Part shown: positions 20,768 through 31,866 of the stretch, piece after piece
How the letters are laid out: the number at the start of each line of letters is the position of its first letter
Numbering within the stretch: the stretch's first letter is position 1
Source of the DNA: Symsagittifera roscoffensis
Taxonomy: Eukaryota; Xenacoelomorpha; Acoela; Convolutidae
DNA: 64,000 bases
Direction of reading: 5' to 3'
Assembly: GCF_963678635.1 (NCBI RefSeq)
Contig: NC_087071.1
Coordinates: 26,273,378 to 26,337,377 of the forward strand
The notes under the pieces: model-generated
The model's input: only the letters and a program-made list of their open reading frames with translations
Told to the model about the DNA's origin: nothing
Databases searched by the model: none
Program-made: the position numbers and the translations under genes

Positions 20768-21052
20768 ATGATCTCAACGACTACCTCAATACTCCCACAG
20801 ACTTCCTGAAGAACAGAGCGCTCGAAAAATGCTCTGTGACCCTGTTCACGAACTGGACAGCGCAGCACAGGGCACACCCCGCGGTTGAGAACGAAGACAG
20901 ACCACTAAAGCTGGAGAAGACACCCAAACTGCTCAGCGCCACCTGCGACGGGCCCTCACTGCCTAAACGTGGCCTCAAGAGCCAACAACCGAGTCAACAT
21001 CCTCAAAGTGTTTCCGGGACCAACTGGGGCCAGCAGAAGGAGACTTTCGTCA
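20768..21052 (+). pseudogene. Jockey-like LINE ORF2, RT thumb fragment (inverted piece)
   Basis: Open frame with DLNDYLNTPTDFLKNRALEK, CSVTLFTNWT, LEKTPKLL and, near the end, GTNWGQQKETF. These match the order of motifs after the catalytic box in jockey-type RT (TLFTPW, NPKILG, GxxWGxxKETL). One internal stretch near 20955-21000 is out of frame, since HCLNVASRANNRVNIL is read in another frame, so the piece is decayed. Orientation is opposite to the C-terminal piece. Confidence 0.75.
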
Positions 21053-21205
21053 ATGGATTATAATAGATTATAATGGATTATATTGACATAAAAAAATAAG
21101 GATTTAAATCAACTTTTAATCGATTATAATCGATTATTTTGTAACTTTATAGATACTGACCATATTATGATACTATAATCGATAATGATCCATGGGCGCT
21201 CTGTG
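21053..21205. repeat. ATTATAAT-type palindromic element, right end
   Basis: GGATTATAATAGATTATAAT and further AT palindromes, then TTTATAGATACTGAC near 21150, the right-end signature also seen near 62945. Confidence 0.65.
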
Positions 21206-21685
21206 CGAGCACTCGCTTTAAGGTACATTTCTTAATTTAAACACCACTGCTGTCGTGCCAACTTGTTGCAAGCTTGTCAACAGAGGGTTGGTTGTCATAC
21301 AAACAAAATCTGATGTTCTGAAAAAATTTTCAAAACTTGCGAGTTTTCTCTTTGCTTAAGTTTTACAATTTATCGTTTGATATGAACTTTATTTTGTTGC
21401 TCTATGGTACTTTTTTATATGAATTTTTTTGTCTTGGTACCTTTCTAAAAATAGATTGTTAGGATCTGGTCTACGCATTTCTTCAGTCGCAAATTGAGAG
21501 ACTAGACAAATAAAAATCCCTTGGCTCCCGACAGCTTGGAAAGACGCTTGTCCTTTCAACCATCTAGAATTGCCAATTTTTGATCTCGGTAGTCGTGTCA
21601 TCAAACAACGAACGCTTTGTGAGACTTATTTGTTTCTTCGGGTTTAATTTTAAGGAAGAATACGTTTAGAGGGAGCTCTTTTACG
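21206..21685. other. Short intergenic stretch; contains 24-bp repeat of LINE-internal filler
   Basis: 21446-21469 is identical to 20741-20764 (TAAAAATAGATTGTTAGGAT plus CTGG), and the preceding 50 bases are loosely similar. Otherwise nothing recognised. Confidence 0.5.
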
Positions 21686-23807
21686 AGGGGCGGATTTGTG
21701 GGGGGGGGGGGTGGGGGGGGGGGGGGTGAATTTGGCCCTAACAATTACCAAAGGGTTCCCCTGTTGGCCATTTTATTTAATTTTTTTCCAAAGTAGCCTT
21801 CGGCGCCGATGACGTTGTCTTTATTTCATGGAAAATTTCAAGGGGTGAAAATTCAATGTGTGAAAATGCGTCAAATTTTAGGCCTCAAATTGGACTTTTT
21901 TATATTTGATTCAGGTACTTGTGTACCTGCCTCATTCGCAGTGTACATACCCCGTTTAAAACTAGCTAGCTCATTTTAATTTTTTTAGTGCACTTCGAAC
22001 CACTCTCTGGACTGGTCCTTGCACTTCAACTTCAACCTTCCAGATGTCAAAACGGAATGCTTGCAAGGACTCCAAGGCTTCTGGCTTCAAGACGCCCAAG
22101 GCTTTTTCACCAGTGGACACAAAAAATCACCACTGAAACTACTACTGAGCCTTACAACCCTGGGCCATCCACTCCTGAGACGGCCACATATGGAGCTTGA
22201 AGGCTCTTAGAGCTATTAGCTCCTTTAGCGACCATGAATATTTTTCATCAATTAGTTATATAATTCCGTTCTCCGAGCAAGCTCTACGCTCTCCATTCCA
22301 CATAGACGTCGGCATCTACAACTTCAGCTCACTGGACATGGACAGGGACATCAAGTTCGCACTGCTGGAGAACCTCAACAAACCCCCACTGCAAGAGTGG
22401 CATTACGAGCTTGTGACGAAACAGGGAAAACAAGAAAAGCGAACTTTTGCCCTACAACAACTGAAAAAATACTAGATCCTGACCTACTCCATGATCCAAG
22501 AACTGTACTGCCGCCTGTACATTGCCAACCTGGAAGAGATAAAGAAAGCTGCGAGCTCAGCAGAGATTCACCCTGGGAGTCAGCCTGCTGCCAGGTATGT
22601 GCACTGTGCTGCACATTGCCTTAACCTGACTCTGGTCAATTCATCCGATTGCCCGTGCTTTTGCCCTAATTTCTGGAATTCTCACCTTAGTTCGCGAATC
22701 TGCGAAGCGTTCTGATGCTTTTCTCTGAGAACATACGGAAGTTGCAGCCCGAAGTTAGCAAGAATGCAATCGCAAAGACGTCTGACCGATGGGTTCAACG
22801 ACACGAAGCTGTTTTGATTTTTATCCAGCAGAAGCCTTCCATTGGAGCTACACTAGAAGATTACACAGCAATTGGCCCGGGGAAAGCTGTGCTTCTGGCT
22901 ACTGTGCTTATCTGGCTATCATGATGCGGTCAGAGTTCCTAATTACCCTGATGATTATGAAGCACCTGCTGGGAGCGACAAAATCTACCAGCATTGCTTT
23001 TCAGGGACCTTCGATAGAATTGCCTTGGTCGATGGATCACATTCGGAGCTTGCGTTAACTTTTTCAACATTGGCGCGACTTTGAAGGCAATGGCCGCTAC
23101 GAAAAAGTCCATTCTGACGCAGCAATGCTTGGCGATATTCAGATAGAGGGCAAAAGAGGCAGACCTCCCGTAACATCATTGGCTTATGATCACTTCAGAC
23201 AGACCATTTACTTGCCCTTCCTTGACTTAGTCCTGTTGGTTCTCAAGGAACGCTTCATTAGAGCAGCTTCTTTATGTATTCAAATGAGCAGGCTGCTTAC
23301 CCGTTGGATAACTGAGAAGGATTGAAAAGAGGAAGATTTTGATAATCTGGTCCAATTATACGGAGGAGTACTTCCAGATGGTGACTTCCCCAGCAAGCTC
23401 GAAGTTTAGAAAAACATGTGGCGCTTCCCTCTGTACACCGATACCCAAGAAATCTCCACAGCTGCACTCAGATTGTGTCACAAAGCCACTGTGCCAGTAA
23501 TTTTTGCTTTGGTCCAGTTTGGTGCTACCCTCCCAGTGATGGTGTGCACTGCTGAGCGCTAGGTTTCAAGCATTAAACTAGTAAGAAACTGCCTCCGCTC
23601 CAATATGAAGGAGGACTAACTCCCAAATTTGGCGCTGATCCACAAAAATGTAGAAATCAAAGTCGAAAATGTCTTCGACAGATTTGCTGCAAAAAGTCAA
23701 AGACTCAATTTTGTTTAATTTGTTTATTTTAATATGGTTAATAAATCAATACTTTGTCAAAATTTTTCTTAATACGCCCCCTTCAAGAAAATCTTTGATC
23801 CGCCCCT
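21686..23807 (+). mobile_element. Decayed hAT-family DNA transposon
   Basis: Ends are inverted: AGGGGCGGAT at 21686 and ATCCGCCCCT ending at 23807. The flanking words CTCTTTTACG are direct repeats (21676-21685 and 23808-23817), two bases longer than the usual 8-bp hAT duplication because of ambiguity at the ends. A G-run of about 25 bases lies just inside the left end (21700-21727). Inside is a broken transposase gene. The right end also resembles the ends of the short elements at 24986 and 42943. Confidence 0.8.
22044..23718 (+). pseudogene. hAT transposase relic (ZMYM1/TTF-type group)
   Basis: An ATG at 22044 opens MSKRNACKDSKASGF-like N-terminal sequence with stops soon after. Near 22300-22380 FHIDVGIYNFSS and the KFALLENLNKPP piece resemble the region before the TTF zinc finger. 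The finger itself and the first catalytic part are missing, so there is an internal deletion near 22470. Then ARYVHCAAHCLNLTLVN at 22594-22642 (the YVHCxAHxLNL box), RESAKRSDAF and DRWVQRHEAV (22690-22815), and the C-terminal dimerisation block LPVMVCTAER..SSIK..LRSNMKED (23525-23620) and NVFDRFAAKSQRL to TAA at 23716-23718. Several stops and frame changes make it non-functional. Confidence 0.8.
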
Positions 23808-23818
23808 CTCTTTTACGA

Positions 23819-24985
23819 AAGAATTAAGTAATATGATTGGAAATGAAAGTAATTGAAAATGTTTCAGCGTCCGATCTTTCTGCTCCTGATTTTCATCAAC
23901 TCTTACGCACTTTGTGTGATACGAGCAACGAAAGAAATCCAAACTGTCGAGTGTTTTCTGACTGGACTGCAAAGTGCTTCAGACCTTCTGTTCGGAGGTG
24001 TTCTGGGCCTGTTATTCTACCTGTACGATTGATCTGTTTTTGTCAATGGTCTATTTCTGTCTCAAGTCAGACGGGGTCGTTCATAACGAGTAAATCGAAG
24101 ATTAATTTAAAAATGAACTAAGATTTTTATTCGAAGATAATTATTATGATTATTATGATTATTATGATTAATCTGAAAAAAAAACTGAAATCAATTTGGT
24201 TTACAAGAACCACCAGGTCTGAACATAAAAATACGATCTCGACCCGGGTTCATTCAAAAAATAGAATGGCTCTTTAAAGAAAAACTTTTTTAAATGAGAA
24301 TAACACTTTTCTTCTTTTACAAAAATGTTTACAATTAAGAAAATGGACAAATGATCCCAAACGAAGCTTTAGAAAACGTCAATAAAAGAGCCTGAAATTG
24401 TTCAATTTTTCCCCCAAGTATCAATCGGCTGCTTGTAAAAAAACGAGGGTTTATCTTTTACAGTAACTAATTGTTTAACAAGGCGTATCAATTATCGTTT
24501 TTTTTTCCAAACAGATCAATTGTTCTTTTTCAATATGAAAAACACTGGCTCCTAATTTCAAGTTTTCGAAATTTTCTGTTGTCAAAGAGATTTCGCTCAG
24601 GTTTTTTTCAAAAATAACACTCGATTTCGTTTTGATCTCACGAGTCTCTTTCGATGTTGTGCTCAACTATCTTCTTCTACGACAAACAATCGTCCTTGCA
24701 AAATAATCTGTAGTCTTTTGATCCAAAAAAATTACTCTGAATGAAATTCAGTTTTGTTCAAATTCTTGAACCCGGCTAAAAAATCGAGTCATAGTCTTTT
24801 GGACGCAATAAGAAAGGGTACCATTTTTGATCCTACATTTCATCTTCAAAATTCGCTGGCCATGCTTAAGTTTTTCTAAATCAATTTTTCTGAGGTGTGA
24901 GCGAAAGCAAAATTGTTTCTGTTTACCGTTGGAGAAAAAAATTCTAGAACTCAGTTAAGTTTCAGAAGTTAATGATACCTGTGAG
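23819..24985. other. Non-coding stretch with a short microsatellite
   Basis: A TTATTATGA-type microsatellite (GATTATTATGATTATTATGA) lies at 24138-24170. ORFs are short and unsupported. Confidence 0.5.
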
Positions 24986-25421
24986 CAGGGGCGGATCTAG
25001 GATTTTCTCGAGGGGGCGGATTTTCAAAAAAATTTCAAAAAATTTTGAAATTTTGTCGACCATTTTTTTTATTTTTAGGTCGATCAAATTGATTTTCCGG
25101 GCTCTCTCAAATCAGTATAAAGACCCTGTTTGGGTCAAATTTTCAGCGCCGCAGGCAAAATTTTGAAAAATAGGCCAAAAAAAAGCGTTTTTAGGTACTT
25201 ATTGGAAAATTTTTACCAAAAAAATTGACTTTTTTGGCGCGCGCTTCCCCTAAACTTAGTATAAATTGGCGCCTAAGAAAAATTTTTAAGTCATTCAGCC
25301 AAAAATAGATATCTCAAAACAGTACAAAGGGGGGACCCTCTGGGTCGGTAGGAAGTCGACTTCTACCGACCCGTGCAAAGCCACCCACCCTCCCCCCCCC
25401 CCCCAAATCTGCCTCTGCCTG
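24986..25421 (+). mobile_element. Non-autonomous hAT-like element (MITE), copy 1
   Basis: Begins CAGGGGCGGATCTAGG and ends AATCTGCCTCTGCCTG, an imperfect terminal inverted repeat. The first 35 bases closely resemble the reverse complement of the right end of the decayed hAT at 23807 (GGGGCGGATC..GATTTTCT.GA.GGGGGCG). Non-coding. It contains a C-run at 25392-25404 and a hairpin word GGTCGGTAGGAAGTCGACTT/CTACCGACC. No clear target duplication. Confidence 0.7.
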
Positions 25422-25727
25422 TAAGGTAACCATTCACAATTTCCATTGGAGATATTGGAGTTTGAAATTTCAAATATTTTGTGCTGCTTACGAGTTTTTT
25501 CATGAAAATGGGTACCTTGTTGATGATTTTTGATACAATTGCCAAACAAAGGCTCAAAAAAAATGTTTTAAGTTCGTATAAATTGAATGGCAGAGAGCAA
25601 TGAATGAAAAAATGCAAAATACACAAACACAATGCATATTTTCTGTAACGAGGTCTTCTAAGTAAAACAATTTTTCAACACCAAGTTTTTGTGCAGAATC
25701 AGTTAAGTATGGTGACTAAAATGGCTG
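25422..25727. other. Non-coding spacer
   Basis: Nothing recognised. Confidence 0.5.
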
Positions 25728-26588
25728 CGACTACTCATGCTACATTCGACCCGGTCGCGATTCCACTTGTTTTGCACAGTAGAACAAAGAGAAGTTTGCA
25801 TTTTGAGTGCATGTAAAATGTGGCATAAAGTGTACAGAGTCTTAAAATTTTGAAGAAGAAAAAACGACCGCGACGACTTTGCTACGTTCTAACCGGTCGG
25901 GGTTCCATTTTTTTTGTCAATTTGAACAGCAAAAAAGTTGCCAAAAGACTGTAAGTAGATATTTTGCATAAATTGTGCGAATTCTTGAAAATTTGAAGCG
26001 AAAAAACCGAGCGACTTTGTTGCTTTATTCGAACCGGTCGCGGCTTCACAGTAGAACAGCAGAATGATTGCAAAAGACTGCCAGTAAATATTTGCATAAA
26101 ATGTACAGAATCTTAAAAAATTGAAGCAAAAAACGGACGCGACAATTTTGCTACATTCGAATCGGTCGGGGTTCCCTTTATTTGGCACAATAGAACAGCA
26201 AAAAGATTGCAAAAGGAGTGCAATTCATATTTTGCATAAATTGAGCAGAATCTTGAAAAATTGAAGCAACGAAACGACCGCGACAACTTTTGCTACCTTC
26301 GAACCGGACAGGGTTTTATTTGTTTTGCACAGTAGAACAGGAAAAAAAAATTTTTTAAAGACTGCAAGTAAGAACTTTGCATAAATTGTAAAGATTCTTA
26401 AAATTTTGAAGCGAAAAAACGGTCGCGACTTTTTTGCTTTATTCGAACCGGCCGTGAGTCCATTTTTTTGCACAGAAAAACTGCAAAAAATTGCAAATGG
26501 ACTGCAAGTAAATATTTTGCATAAATAGTACAGAATTTTAAAAACATGAAGCAGATAACGGGCGCGACTACTTTTGCTACATTCCGAG
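25728..26588. repeat. Tandem repeat, about 140-bp unit, six to seven diverged copies
   Basis: Units begin CGACCGCGAC(A/G)ACTTTGCTACATTCGAACCGGTCG and continue with GTTCC...TTTGCACAGTAGAACAGCAAAAA, ACTGCAAGTAAATATTTTGC and ATAAATTGTACAGAATCTTA. Starts near 25728, 25866, 26003, 26135, 26275, 26420 and 26559 (partial). A solitary weaker copy lies at about 27970-28075. The CCGGTCGNGG words make it CpG-richer than its surroundings. Short open frames on the minus strand follow the period and are by-products. Confidence 0.85.
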
Positions 26589-26593
26589 TTGAC

Positions 26594-27618
26594 AAAAAAT
26601 GCTTATCATACAATTTTCATTTATGAAAAAACTGCTTGTCATACTCTTTCATACCATTTCATATAGCAAAAGTAAATGTATGAAAATAACAAAATAAGTA
26701 TTTTTTCTATACTATGAAATTGTATGACAAGCATTGTTTCCATAAATGACAATAGAAAAAAAATTTTGTTTCGAATCTTTGTGTTTCAACCGAAACACTA
26801 ACCAAGGATTTTTTGTCATAAGAAATCCCAGTGTAACTGGCAGTTACCACGCAGAGAAACTGCATTTGGTGATTTCACCCATAAAAGTTAATTTTAAAGG
26901 TTTCACATGGAATTATAAACCAAAAAATAACTTTTTGACTATGGCTAGATAGTTTTTAGTTTGAAAATTTTGGTGGTTGAGAAAAAATGGCCTGTTTTTT
27001 TTACAAATTCATTTGTATCTTATCAAATGAAACAAAAGATAATAATCGTGTTTACAAAAAAAACACCTTCTAGTGATTTTTGTTTTTTTATGGGTTAAAA
27101 ACTCATCCTGGACTACGTTATAAACATAGAAAGTCAAATTTTGCTGGCAAACTTTTTTTCGTAAAATTTATATTTTAGCACAAAAGCAAGTTTGCAACCA
27201 AAAAAGGGATTAAAAAATTTATACTTTAAATTTTTGTTTTTGAAAACTTTATGGTAAGCATTTTCTGACCAAATTAAAATTTAGTTTTTCATTGTCAAGC
27301 TGCTCTCTATCATAGATTTATTTATTTAAACCTATTTAAAGTTACCCAGCCACAATTTTTAGTGATTTTTGAAAATTTTATTTTTTCTATGACAAAATGA
27401 CTATCTTATAAATTTCATACAGGAAAATTTTATGACAAGCATTTATTATCAAAAATTTTAAACCATTTTTTTAATGATCAGAAAGCTTCAAAAGAGGCAA
27501 TTAGACCAAAAATGTTCAGTAAAAACTTTTAAAACCTTTTTTAAATTTTGTATGAATTTTCTATGATACGCATTATTTCCATAGACTTCATAATGAAACT
27601 GTATGATTAGCATTTTTC
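26594..27618. mobile_element. TIR-bounded non-coding element
   Basis: AAAAAATGCTTATCATACA.TTTCATT at 26594 is matched in inverted form by AATGAAACTGTATGATTAGC ATTTTT ending near 27618. Related words (GTATGACAAGCATT, CTTGTCATAC) recur inside at about 26630, 26725 and 27430, suggesting nested or repeated ends. No transposase seen. Confidence 0.5.
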
Positions 27619-29490
27619 TTGTATGAACTTACTTTAATTGATGAAGCCCTCCCTTTCTTTTTTTCTATGAACTTTGCAAAGACAAAACAGTCAATTGAAA
27701 CAAATACTTTATTTCGAACATTAGGTCCTGTTGAAGGATGAAAAATAAATCGAATGATGTCTAATAATTTGTTCTTATCACTACTCGAAACATTGGCAAA
27801 ATTTTTTGTTCGGATGAGCCATTTGTGTTCAAGTTTCGTCAATATTTGTTTCTGTAAATTAAAAACAAAAATTTTTATCCTTTTTTTTTCTGGCAGCAGC
27901 GATAGTTGCCGACAAACTTTCCAAGATCACGGACTAACTTTCCTTGGCCTGGAAAGTCTGCGAAACAAAATGCAGTCGCGATGGTCTGAAAGTAAAAATT
28001 TAGCAACAAAATATACATAATCTTCAAAGTTGCTTCAAGCAAAAAACAGCCGCAGCTTTTTTGCTACAAACTAATTTTGGTTTGCGATTCTTTTTTGACC
28101 GTTGCAATTCGTTCCAATCGTTTCAATCGTAAATCATCAGTTATCTAACCTTCGACTATGTTTGACAAAGGAAACATATTTCGGCCGCATGCGACTGAAG
28201 AAACTTATTTCAATTCGTGGGTTCGGACAGCACTTGGCTCGTGATGCAGGGGCTAAGTCTTGATCTTTACATTTTAACCTCGGCATGTCGAGTACTTTTT
28301 GTTCTTCGGCCAAAAATTCATGGTCGAAAAGGCCCTTTACAAGAACATACTGCTTGTTCGATAGTTGAACATGGCTTGGACATTTGTACTTTACCTTGTT
28401 AACGGCGGTTCCCTGATCGCCCACTATATTTCTTCGGCTTGCGAAGTCTGTAAACACTTAGTAGCAGTCATGATGATCTAGAAGGGTTATTTGGATCGTA
28501 ATACATGTGTCGAGGCTTGTTATATATATTTTTTCATCTTTGGCAGGTCGAGTACATGGCATTGCTCAACCGAAAAACCCTGGTCGAGAAGGTCCTATAA
28601 TAGAACATAATCCTTGGTCGAAAGCAGTCGAGTTTATTTTTTCCTCGGTCAAATAATTCGATATTAATTCTCTCTGTTACAATTTTTTTCGCTTAATTTG
28701 GTCGCATTTGTCGAATTCGCATTTTGTCGAATTCGACAGAAATTTTTTCCTCGGTCAAACAAAGTCAAAATACAATTCCTTTGTCAAACATAGGCGAGGA
28801 CAGATGATTGTAGTCCGAACGATTGAAACATATCGAGACTGAATTGACACGCTCAAACAACGCTTTTTTGGTCAAACATGAGTCGAAAACGACAACTATC
28901 TTTTCTTGCATGTATTTATTATGTATTTTGTATGACCATCCTCAGAACTAGCGTAAAATTTTGCTCTCATAACAACCTCGAAGTTTCAAAAAACTACTTT
29001 TTTTATTGATAAAACTTTACCGTCAGAAATTGCGATCAAAAAAATTGTTCTATTTCGAAAACTTAGTTTGCATCTAAGCATTGATTTTATATCACATTAT
29101 CAAGCTGCGTGTACGGCATCAATTTTAGTTCAACTAAAAGTTTTGACCTATGTCATTTAGATCAACATAGCGTCTCAACCTATAATTGATTATAATAGAT
29201 TTTTAGGATTAAGAGCCTGAATTTTATAAAACCTTGAAACTAATTATTCGAAGCTTGAACGTTGCAACCGCTAAGTTTTGTTTTACATTTGGCAACAGGA
29301 AAACTTTGTTTTGATTTCTCTTTGTTATTTTCCTACTTGTCACCCATAAATACTAACACAATTCTTACCATTCTTACCCCTTAATTACATTTGCCGTTAC
29401 AATACGTTAAAAATACTGCACGCGTGCCCCCAACCCCCTAAAAAGCCCACACATTTTTAATAACCCCTAATCACACTACCCTAAAACAGT
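27619..29490. other. Non-coding stretch with a diverged internal duplication
   Basis: Segments at 28265-28365 and 28535-28625 share GTCGAGTAC, TGGTCGA(A/G)AAGG(C/T)CCT and AGAACATA in order, an old duplication of about 95 bp at 270-bp spacing. The words TCGGTCAAA and GTCGAAT recur to 28800. ORFs are unsupported. Confidence 0.45.
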
Positions 29491-30013
29491 GTCATGTGCT
29501 AACACACTTAAAATCGTGTACATTCACACGATTTATGGTTTAAAAAGGGTCACACGCTTTTGTAGCCATTTACATGATTTTTCACGATTTGCACGATTTG
29601 TGTCGTTTGTTTTACGCAATTAATCCTTTACTTTTTAAAAAACCGGAATTTTGTCGTATTAAAACACACGAGTAATTGTGATAAACATAAGGAAAAAAAC
29701 TTTATATTTTTATTGATAAAATAATTGTGTAACATTTACAAAAAAAAAACTGATGTTTTTCGTGTGGAAATAACAAATTATATTGTGTAAAATAAATCTT
29801 TCCCTTTGTACGATTAACGAGTTTACTAAAGTAAAATTTAACCAAAAATTTAAAGTTTTGGTGCAGAAAAAAAAACAATTTTTTGAGTAAAACATACAAC
29901 ACAAATCGTGCAACTTTAAAAGAAAAACTTGTAAATGGCTACAAAAACGTGCATCCTTTTTGCTCTGATAAAATGTGTGAATGTACACAATTTTTCGCGC
30001 ATCGGCACATGAC
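29491..30013. mobile_element. Short TIR element (MITE-like)
   Basis: Ends GTCATGTGC (29491) and GCACATGAC (30013). The inner 80 bases of each end are inverted copies, including TGTACATTCACAC / GTGTGAATGTACA and GTAGCCATTTACA / TGTAAATGGCTAC. The middle is AT-rich and non-coding. Confidence 0.65.
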
Positions 30014-31666
30014 TATAAATCGTTGAACACTTATAATTTGATCAGAGGAAAAGCTTAAAAAGCGCTAAGAAACAGCTTTAAAATCACCGTCAAAACAAAA
30101 CAAGACAGACAAAACTTTCAGTGTTTTGTAAAAGCCCTCGATAGGCAAAACATGGCCGGAAGAAGGCAGTTAGGCGACTCATCGAACACGCAATAACCAA
30201 AAAAGAGCCCCTTACAATATAAAACAAGCACTATCTTGATTCTTAGAAACATTTTCAGCTAGAAAGTAACAAGAACAAAACAAGCACTTATTTTCCTGCT
30301 TTAGATTAACCATGACCCTGATACAAAAACTAATGAATACAAAAAAAGGAAAAAGAAGCCAGTTGTCTGGTTCATCAAGCCAGCAGCACGCCCGGTGAGT
30401 GCCATCACTACATAAAAACTTGGCATTTTTATGGTTTTCACAATTAAAGAGAAAATTCTTTGAAGCAGTATTTAAAATTCAACTCATCGTGTATAGGTTA
30501 CAAAAAACATACACAAAATTCATTGTTTCAATAAGGCATTTGATCAGCAAGCCGTCCGATAGAACCGGGTTAGGCGACTCATTGGACAATCAGCGTGTCA
30601 TGCGTGTCTCTCTATAGCATACAAAAGGAGCATAGTTTGTGCTGTAGATAAAGATAATTGACTCATATTCTATCAAAACTACGAGAACACACAATCTATA
30701 GAAATACTTATGGTGCTTCAAACTGTGCGGACAGAACAAAAACTTCCTGGAAGTAATTATAAATTCCAATTCACAGGCAATTTTTTTTAAATATCTCTAT
30801 GTTTTTTCTTGTGTTCCAACATTCAAACAGAATACTTGGTTTCAGATCCGGAAACCAAGCATTATGTGCGCTGCTGACGAACAAGCAAAGAGTTGCATAG
30901 TTTTAGTAGAAAGATATTTTTTTCACGCTCTGATGAGGTTAAGTCACTTTTTTAAAAGTTTCACATCTACTAAAGCGATATGAACACTCAACTTAGATTG
31001 ATGTTAATTTTTGACTCGCTTAAAATTGTTATCTAAGCATCCAAATGCTGTATTTACTTTTGATTTTTTTTTCGAATATCAATTAATGAGCATCATGACT
31101 AAAGGAAGCAGCGCATTTTGTTTTGGGTGAGAACTGGGCATTTGAGACCTATCGAGCTGGGGCAGATGAGTTTCAATCTTGCATATGTAAAGCGACTAAT
31201 TAAAACAGCTTTTGCACCACTGATTTCTGATACTTGAAGTTTTTTAGCTCTTTTTTGAAGCAACAGCGAATGCGTATATTTTTATTGAGTATAATAAAGT
31301 GAAAAAAAAATAAATTTGAGCGATAGATTTGAATGTGTAAGGTTTAAAACGTTTGACTTCTAATCTCCCTTGCTTAACCATTTAAGTTTTTAAAATGGCA
31401 CTAAAAATCCTTTCAGTTTCGATTTTCAAGGTTAAATTTCTATGATAACAAAACAAGTAGTTTTTTGCAACATTGTGTTTTTCACACGATTTTTTGGCAG
31501 ACGGTTATTTTTTATCGGGTAAAACCATTCGATTTACTGAAAATATTTGCCTGTTAGACAATTTTTTGCATCACGCGATAGCTTGTCGGATTATTTTACC
31601 CAATAAATTTTTAGAGTGTACAGATTGACATGGCTTTCGTTTGAGGGGGGTAGTAGGGTACCGCAC
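30014..31666. other. Unassigned stretch with a loosely repeated coding-like word
   Basis: Three places, near 30160, 30355 and 30565, carry related text: GGCAGTTAGGCGACTCATCGAACACGC, AGCCAGTTGTCTGGTTCATC and GGGTTAGGCGACTCATTGGACAATC. The second is followed by GCCCG|GTGAGTGCC, a good splice donor. No protein family is recognised. Confidence 0.3.
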
Positions 31667-31866
31667 NNNNNNNNNNNNNNNNNNNNNNNNNNNNNNNNNN
31701 NNNNNNNNNNNNNNNNNNNNNNNNNNNNNNNNNNNNNNNNNNNNNNNNNNNNNNNNNNNNNNNNNNNNNNNNNNNNNNNNNNNNNNNNNNNNNNNNNNNN
31801 NNNNNNNNNNNNNNNNNNNNNNNNNNNNNNNNNNNNNNNNNNNNNNNNNNNNNNNNNNNNNNNNNN
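31667..31866. other. Assembly gap (200 N)
   Basis: Exactly 200 N in a row, the conventional size for a gap of unknown or estimated length. Open frames crossing it are artefacts. Confidence 0.99.

Larger units (their letters stand above)
20147..21052 (-). mobile_element. 5'-inverted, truncated jockey-like LINE insertion
   Basis: Two pieces of one non-LTR retrotransposon ORF lie head to head. The minus-strand piece at 20147-20684 is the C-terminus with an (ATC)n tail; the plus-strand piece at 20768-21052 is the preceding RT thumb region. This is the arrangement produced by twin priming during target-primed reverse transcription, with some coding sequence lost at the junction. Flanks AATGGATTACA (left) and AATGGATTATA (right) could be a target-site duplication of 11 bp with one mismatch, but the host repeat is full of similar words. 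An AT-rich 80-bp filler separates the pieces. Confidence 0.75.

Noticed and set aside
22375-22614. Minus-strand 79-codon ORF and other overlapping ORFs in 22-24 kb
   Set aside because: Antisense or off-frame to the hAT transposase relic.
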